A stretch of DNA of 9,376 nt, from contig DNPO01000129.1 of the NCBI GenBank assembly GCA_003501375.1, positions 469 to 9,844 on the forward strand, in the 5' to 3' direction. Positions within the stretch are counted from its first letter, which is position 1, and each line of letters opens with the position of its first letter. Made by a program: the position numbers and the translations under genes. This DNA is from Candidatus Sumerlaeota bacterium (GTDB lineage: Bacteria > Sumerlaeota > Sumerlaeia > UBA8349). The notes below the pieces were generated by a model. The model ran no database searches. It was not told where the DNA came from and worked only from the letters and a program-made list of their open reading frames with translations. Below are positions 5,471 to 9,376 of this stretch, one piece after another.

Positions 5471-8425
5471 ATGAACCTGGAAAAAATCGCCAGTTTTGTT
5501 TTATTGTCCCTCCCGCTCTGCGCGGCGGGTTGGGCTGGAGATGCCGCAATGCGTACAAGAGATTCTTTCAATAAAGACTGGCGGTTTGACCGTTTCGGCG
5601 CGATGCCTGATGGATCAAAACGCACCGAGCCAGGCGCTTCGGGCTGGACTTTTTCCGTCAGTGCTTCTTCAGAAGAGAGTGGTAAGGGAAATGTTGCACA
5701 AAACGCGTTGGATGGTGATTCGAACACGCGCTGGTGCGCGAATGGCGACTCCCCCCAACAATGGCTGCGCGTCGATTTCAATAAGGCACAAAACTTGGGC
5801 GGTGCCGAAATCGATTGGGAAGACCCCAGTGCAGAGTATGGTTTTGCTGTTGAAGGCAGCACGGACGGCAAAAAATGGACGGAACTCGCTACGGGCAAAA
5901 ATGGGGCTGCGGAGAAACGGGTTAAACTATCCGGTTCGTATGCATCGGTACGTGTCAAAATCACCAGTCTACCTGCGGGCAAATGGGCCAGCATTGCGGA
6001 AGTGCGGCTTTTTGATGCCGCCGGACAACCCATCAAAAATCAAAAGACAGAGGCCTCGCGCACGACTCCGGAAATCGCAACCTATGACGACTCTGCCTGG
6101 CGCAAACTCGACGTGCCGCACGACTGGGGTATCGAGGGACCGTTCCGTGCAGACCTGCCCAACGACACGGGAAAATTGCCGTGGAAGGGCATTGGTTGGT
6201 ATCGCAAACACTTCAAGGTGGCAACCGAGGATCAGGGCAAACGCATCTTCATTGATTTCGACGGCGCAATGGCCAACTCCAAGGTCTGGCTCAATGGACA
6301 GTACGCTGGCGGCTGGCCGTATGGCTACAATTCCTTCCGCGTCGAACTGACTCCGTTTGTCAAGTTTGGAGAAGAAAACGTGATGGCAGTACGCCTTGAC
6401 ACGGAGCAATGGGGTTCGCGCTGGTATCCGGGCGCGGGCATCTATCGTAACGTCTGGCTGGTGAAAACCCAGCCGGTGCATGTGGCGCAGTACGGCGTTT
6501 ACATCACAACTCCTGTTGTTACCGATGAAAAAGGTGATGCCAAGTTTGTGGTTACCCTGGACAACCAGGATGCCAAAGACGCTACTGCTTCGGTCCAAAC
6601 GGATATTTACGAAACGGACAAGGACGGCAAGCCCGGCAAAAAAGTTGCATCCACCGCCAAACAAGAAAAGCAATTGGCAAGCAACGCCTCCGGTACGTTG
6701 GAACTGACCGCGAGCGTTTCCAAACCGAAACGCTGGGATATTACCTCCCCGATTCGTTACTTGGCCCGCACCGTGGTTACCGCCGGCGGCAAAGAGGTCG
6801 ATACCTACGACCAAATGTTCGGTTTCCGCACCATCGAATTCACCACGGAAAACGGTTTCCTGTTGAATGGCAAGCATGTCCCGTTGAACGGTACCTGCAA
6901 TCACCATGACTTGGGTTCGCTGGGTGCAGCGATCAATATGCGCGCCATGGAGCGGCAACTCGAAGTGTTGAAGGAAATGGGTTGCAACGCGCTCCGCACC
7001 TCGCACAACCCGTGCGCGCCCGAGTGGGTAGAATTGGCCGACCGCATGGGCTTTGTTGTGCTGGAAGAAGCGTTTGACTGCTGGAAAGCAGGCAAAACAG
7101 GCAACGATTACAGCAAGATATTTGACGCATGGCACAAGAGAGACCTCGAAGCCATGGTGCGTCGCGATTATAACCACCCCTCCATTATCATGTGGAGCAC
7201 GGGGAATGAAATTATCGAGCAGAATGACGACAAGATGGTTAGCATGTTGCGCGACATCATCCATGCGGTAGACCCAACCCGTCCGGTTACTGCCGGATGT
7301 AACAATGGCAACGCATCTGTCAATGGTTTCCAAAACGGGGTGGATGTTTTCGGGCTCAACTACAACACTTGGAATTATGACAAAGCCGTAAAACACCCCG
7401 GTAATGAGAAAAAGCCGTTCTATTCCAGCGAGTCTTCCTCGACCTGGAGTTCGCGCGGCGAATACTTCTGGCCGATCAAACGAGGCGCGCCTTCCCAGGT
7501 CAACTTCCAGACTTCCTCGTATGACGTGGACTTTCCGGGATGGGCCACCCTGCCGGAACAGCAGTTTGAAGCGTTGGACAAGCACGCTGCGTTTGCGGGG
7601 GAATTTGTCTGGACAGGTTTCGACTACATTGGCGAGCCGACTCCCTACAATAATGACGCAACCAACCTGCTGAACTTCTCCGACCCCGCGCAAAAGGCGG
7701 CCATGCAGGCGGAGATGGACAAGCTGGGCAAGTTGGAAGTTCCATCCGCCATCAGTTACTTCGGCATCGTGGACCTGTGCGGTTTCAAGAAAGATCGCTT
7801 CTACCATTACCAGGCGCGCTGGCGGCCCGACCTGCCCGTTGCGCACATTTTTCCGCACTGGAACTGGCCGGATCGCGTGGGGCAGGTAACGCCCGTCCAT
7901 GTCTACACTTCCGGCGACGAAGCGGAACTTTTCCTGAATGGAAAATCACTCGGGAAGAAACAACGGACGAAGAAGTTTGATCAACGCCTGCGTTGGGACG
8001 ACGTGGTCTATGAAGCCGGTGAACTGAAAGTGGTCGCGTACAAGGACGGAAAAGAATGGGCAAAGGACTCGGTGAAAACCACGGGTGAAGCCGCCAAGGT
8101 TCTCCTGAAAGCCGACCGCGATAAAATCACCGCTGATGGTTTCGACCTTTCCTACATCACCGTTACCATTGCCGACAAAGAAGGGCTGATGGTTCCTCGT
8201 TCCAAGAACCTGGTGAAGTTTGAAGTGAGCGGGCCGGGTGAAGTCGTCGCAGTAGGCAACGGCGACTCCACCAGCCACGAATCCTTCCAAGCCAAAGAGC
8301 GCAAGGCCTACAATGGTCTTTGCTTGGTCATCGTTCGTTCCAAACCCGGACAAACCGGCGCATTCAAGGTAAAAGCCGTTTCCGAAGGGCTGACCAGTGC
8401 TGAAATCAGCGTAACGGGTAAGTAA
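5471..8425 (+). CDS. Secreted GH2 beta-galactosidase-type glycosidase with a nested F5/8C module
   Basis: The product is a 984-residue exported retaining exo-glycosidase. Residues 1-22 are a Sec signal peptide. The GH2 sugar-binding domain begins at about 31 (SFNKDWRF), is interrupted by F5/8C copy C (61-189), and resumes at YDDSAWRKLDVPHDWGIEGPF (205-225). It continues with IGWYRKHF (241-248) and YPGAGIYRNVWL (319-330). An immunoglobulin-like domain spans about 335-450. The catalytic barrel starts near 457, with CNHHDLGSLG (476-485), RTSHNP (509-514), WSTGNE with acid/base Glu580, and PFYSSES with the likely nucleophile Glu654. EFVWTGFDYIGEP (711-723) follows. C-terminal beta domains contain HIFPHWNW (792-799) and VYTSGDEAELFLNGKSLG (811-828), as in DUF4982-type GH2 enzymes, and then a final domain from about 876 with GNGDSTSHESF. 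Beta-galactosidase is the best guess, although other GH2 activities share this layout. The upstream F5/8C protein and the GH43 gene suggest galactan-type substrates. All key residues are intact. Confidence 0.92.
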   Translation: MNLEKIASFVLLSLPLCAAGWAGDAAMRTRDSFNKDWRFDRFGAMPDGSKRTEPGASGWTFSVSASSEESGKGNVAQNALDGDSNTRWCANGDSPQQWLRVDFNKAQNLGGAEIDWEDPSAEYGFAVEGSTDGKKWTELATGKNGAAEKRVKLSGSYASVRVKITSLPAGKWASIAEVRLFDAAGQPIKNQKTEASRTTPEIATYDDSAWRKLDVPHDWGIEGPFRADLPNDTGKLPWKGIGWYRKHFKVATEDQGKRIFIDFDGAMANSKVWLNGQYAGGWPYGYNSFRVELTPFVKFGEENVMAVRLDTEQWGSRWYPGAGIYRNVWLVKTQPVHVAQYGVYITTPVVTDEKGDAKFVVTLDNQDAKDATASVQTDIYETDKDGKPGKKVASTAKQEKQLASNASGTLELTASVSKPKRWDITSPIRYLARTVVTAGGKEVDTYDQMFGFRTIEFTTENGFLLNGKHVPLNGTCNHHDLGSLGAAINMRAMERQLEVLKEMGCNALRTSHNPCAPEWVELADRMGFVVLEEAFDCWKAGKTGNDYSKIFDAWHKRDLEAMVRRDYNHPSIIMWSTGNEIIEQNDDKMVSMLRDIIHAVDPTRPVTAGCNNGNASVNGFQNGVDVFGLNYNTWNYDKAVKHPGNEKKPFYSSESSSTWSSRGEYFWPIKRGAPSQVNFQTSSYDVDFPGWATLPEQQFEALDKHAAFAGEFVWTGFDYIGEPTPYNNDATNLLNFSDPAQKAAMQAEMDKLGKLEVPSAISYFGIVDLCGFKKDRFYHYQARWRPDLPVAHIFPHWNWPDRVGQVTPVHVYTSGDEAELFLNGKSLGKKQRTKKFDQRLRWDDVVYEAGELKVVAYKDGKEWAKDSVKTTGEAAKVLLKADRDKITADGFDLSYITVTIADKEGLMVPRSKNLVKFEVSGPGEVVAVGNGDSTSHESFQAKERKAYNGLCLVIVRSKPGQTGAFKVKAVSEGLTSAEISVTGK
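5651..6037 (+). repeat. F5/8C module copy C, nested inside the GH2 N-terminal domain
   Basis: Residues F61-K189 of the GH2 protein align without gaps over 129 positions to copies A and B of the preceding gene. The shared blocks include SASSEES, NTRWCA, WLRVDF, KAQNLGGAE, VEGS-x-DGK and GKWASIAEVRLFD. It lies between the GH2 segments DWRF (36-39) and DDSAW (206-210), which in GH2 enzymes lacking an insert are normally only some 15-25 residues apart. Confidence 0.85.
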
Positions 8426-8428
8426 CGT

Positions 8429-8455
8429 CGTGGGGAACTTGTTCCCCTCACGTTT
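8429..8455 (+). terminator. Short hairpin just after the GH2 stop
   Basis: GGGGAA (8432-8437) pairs with TTCCCC (8442-8447) across a CTTG loop, extended by CGT/ACG beyond a two-base bulge, and followed by only TTT. It begins 4 bases after the GH2 stop. It may be a first weak terminator or a 3'-end stabilising stem ahead of the stronger structure at 8482. Confidence 0.45.
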
Positions 8456-8481
8456 CCGTGATTGGCTGATGCTTTCTAAAG

Positions 8482-8532
8482 AAACTCCGCCGGGGTGTTT
8501 CGCTCAAAGTGAAATAGCCCAGCGGAGTTTTT
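8482..8532 (+). terminator. Strong multi-tier terminator between convergent GH2 and PfkB genes
   Basis: A perfect 9-bp stem (AAACTCCGC 8482-8490 with GCGGAGTTT 8522-8530) runs into TTTTT at 8528-8532. Its interior folds again: TTTCGCT pairs with AGTGAAA (8498-8504 with 8508-8514, one G-U pair, CAA loop), and a GGG/CCC pairing lies between the two stems. The arms read almost the same on the minus strand, where the outer stem would be followed by TTTCTTT. The structure probably ends transcription of both converging genes. Confidence 0.8.
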
Positions 8533-8552
8533 CTATTTGTATTCTCTGTCTT

Positions 8553-9376
8553 TTACGCGTGGCACTCCGCCATGCGCTTGAGCACATCGTCCAGGGTTCC
8601 TGCGAACGGCCCGATGGTTTCCATCTTCAGTGATACCAGTGCCGCTGCAAATTGGAGCGACTTCGGTACGTCGTGATCCATGCGCCATGACAGGTATGCC
8701 GCAAACGTGGTATCGCCACGTCCGGTGCGCCCGATCACGCTCTTGTTTGAAAACTTCTCGAAATACGTCTTACCGTTGGCCCGCGCGAGCACGCCGTCCG
8801 CGCGCGTGATGACAACTTCCGGGCAGCCCCAACTCTCAAAAATAATTGCCGCCTGCTCCAAATCGTCCGAACCGGTCAGCGTCTTCGCCTCCACCACGTC
8901 CAGTTTCACCTTGCTCATCAGGCTCACGATTTTCTGCTTGTTCAGCGAGTCGCCGAAGGTAATTTCCTTGGTGTCTGGGTTAATCTGGCGCACAAAACTT
9001 TGCATGTCCACGGAAAGATTGTAGCCTTTGTCTTTCAGTCCCTGCATAAATTCCAGCGTAAACTCCTGGTCGGATATCCCTGCCAGGTGAACAAACTTGG
9101 TTTGAAAATCCGGAATATCAGCCAGCGTGAATGGCCCAGCGTTGCGCGGGAAAATCAGTTGCCGCACGTCCACGTCGGCGCTGGGGTGGATAACCTGAAC
9201 GTAACTGGTTTCTTTAGTTTGTGTGGCGTACACATCGACGCCTGCGTCTTTGAGTTCTTTCAGAATCGCCTCGTCCACCGGGGCCATGCGCGTAACCGCA
9301 GCAACGGTTTTGCCAATGCGGGCGGGCACTACAGCACCGCACAACACCGCACTGCCGGGAGCCACGCGCGTCTCGC
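8553..9376 (-). CDS. PfkB/ribokinase-family sugar kinase, 5'-truncated by window edge
   Basis: This cytoplasmic ATP-dependent kinase probably acts on a sugar or nucleoside. The frame remains open through base 9376. The codons before the GTG at 9365 read ETR and continue naturally into VAPGSAVLCGAVVPARIG, the PfkB N-terminal substrate-binding region, so the GTG is internal and the true start is to the right of the window. About 273 residues are visible. Counting that GTG-encoded residue as 1, visible features are VTRMAP (24-29), the central strand and helix block VVEAKTLTGSDD (157-168), VVITRADG (184-191), and the C-terminal anion-hole/catalytic signature GRTGRGDTTFAA (212-223) with the likely catalytic base Asp218. 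GRGD replaces the commoner GAGD, a variant that occurs in the family. The substrate cannot be assigned. The gene converges on the GH2 gene and is therefore not in its operon. The segment before the lost start probably covers only a few dozen residues. Confidence 0.88.
   Translation of the reverse strand, partial: ETRVAPGSAVLCGAVVPARIGKTVAAVTRMAPVDEAILKELKDAGVDVYATQTKETSYVQVIHPSADVDVRQLIFPRNAGPFTLADIPDFQTKFVHLAGISDQEFTLEFMQGLKDKGYNLSVDMQSFVRQINPDTKEITFGDSLNKQKIVSLMSKVKLDVVEAKTLTGSDDLEQAAIIFESWGCPEVVITRADGVLARANGKTYFEKFSNKSVIGRTGRGDTTFAAYLSWRMDHDVPKSLQFAAALVSLKMETIGPFAGTLDDVLKRMAECHA

Noticed and set aside
5969..7900. Very long open frame antisense to the GH2 gene
   Set aside because: It shows no recognisable family motif and lies wholly opposite an intact, motif-rich GH2 gene. 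It is best explained by the codon composition of the sense gene.
1..9376. Search for tRNA, rRNA, CRISPR arrays, transposase genes, terminal inverted repeats or defence genes
   Set aside because: None was recognised on either strand. Apart from the F5/8C modules, the only repeats found are local hairpins in the spacers.

Overview
The window looks like ordinary chromosomal DNA from a Gram-negative-type heterotroph with moderate GC content. Three genes encode proteins with clear Sec signal peptides, several starts have strong Shine-Dalgarno sequences, and two of the secreted proteins are plant- or mucin-type glycan hydrolases. The GH43 and GH2 architectures resemble those common in the PVC group (Verrucomicrobiota/Kiritimatiellota/Lentisphaerota). 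That placement is a low-confidence inference; nothing here fixes the taxon.

Layout from left to right: (1) the 3' part of gpmA, a cofactor-dependent phosphoglycerate mutase, truncated by the window edge and closed by a strong hairpin-plus-T terminator; (2) a secreted GH43 enzyme of the exo-beta-1,3-galactanase type; (3) mutL, encoding the mismatch-repair ATPase/endonuclease-type protein, with no visible ribosome-binding site; (4) a 288-residue secreted protein made only of a signal peptide and two tandem F5/8 type C (discoidin/CBM32-like) modules; (5) a 984-residue secreted GH2 beta-galactosidase-type enzyme that carries a third copy of the same module inside its N-terminal domain; (6) on the opposite strand, a PfkB/ribokinase-family sugar kinase that runs off the right edge. 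Genes 5 and 6 converge on a shared strong terminator.

The coherent biological theme is extracellular glycan use. An exo-galactanase-like GH43, a stand-alone binding protein and a GH2 exo-glycosidase would fit degradation of beta-galactan or arabinogalactan side chains outside the cytoplasm. gpmA (glycolysis) and the PfkB kinase could act downstream, but they may simply be neighbours. mutL, a housekeeping gene, sits between the GH43 and the module/GH2 pair, so this is not one tidy operon.

The most interesting signal is the family of three gap-free, 129-residue modules (about 63-67% identical by hand count). They link genes 4 and 5, along with similar signal peptides and ribosome-binding regions, and suggest a local duplication. 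One copy is nested within the GH2 sugar-binding domain. I found no evidence for a defence system, mobile element, CRISPR array, tRNA, rRNA or other wholly new system.
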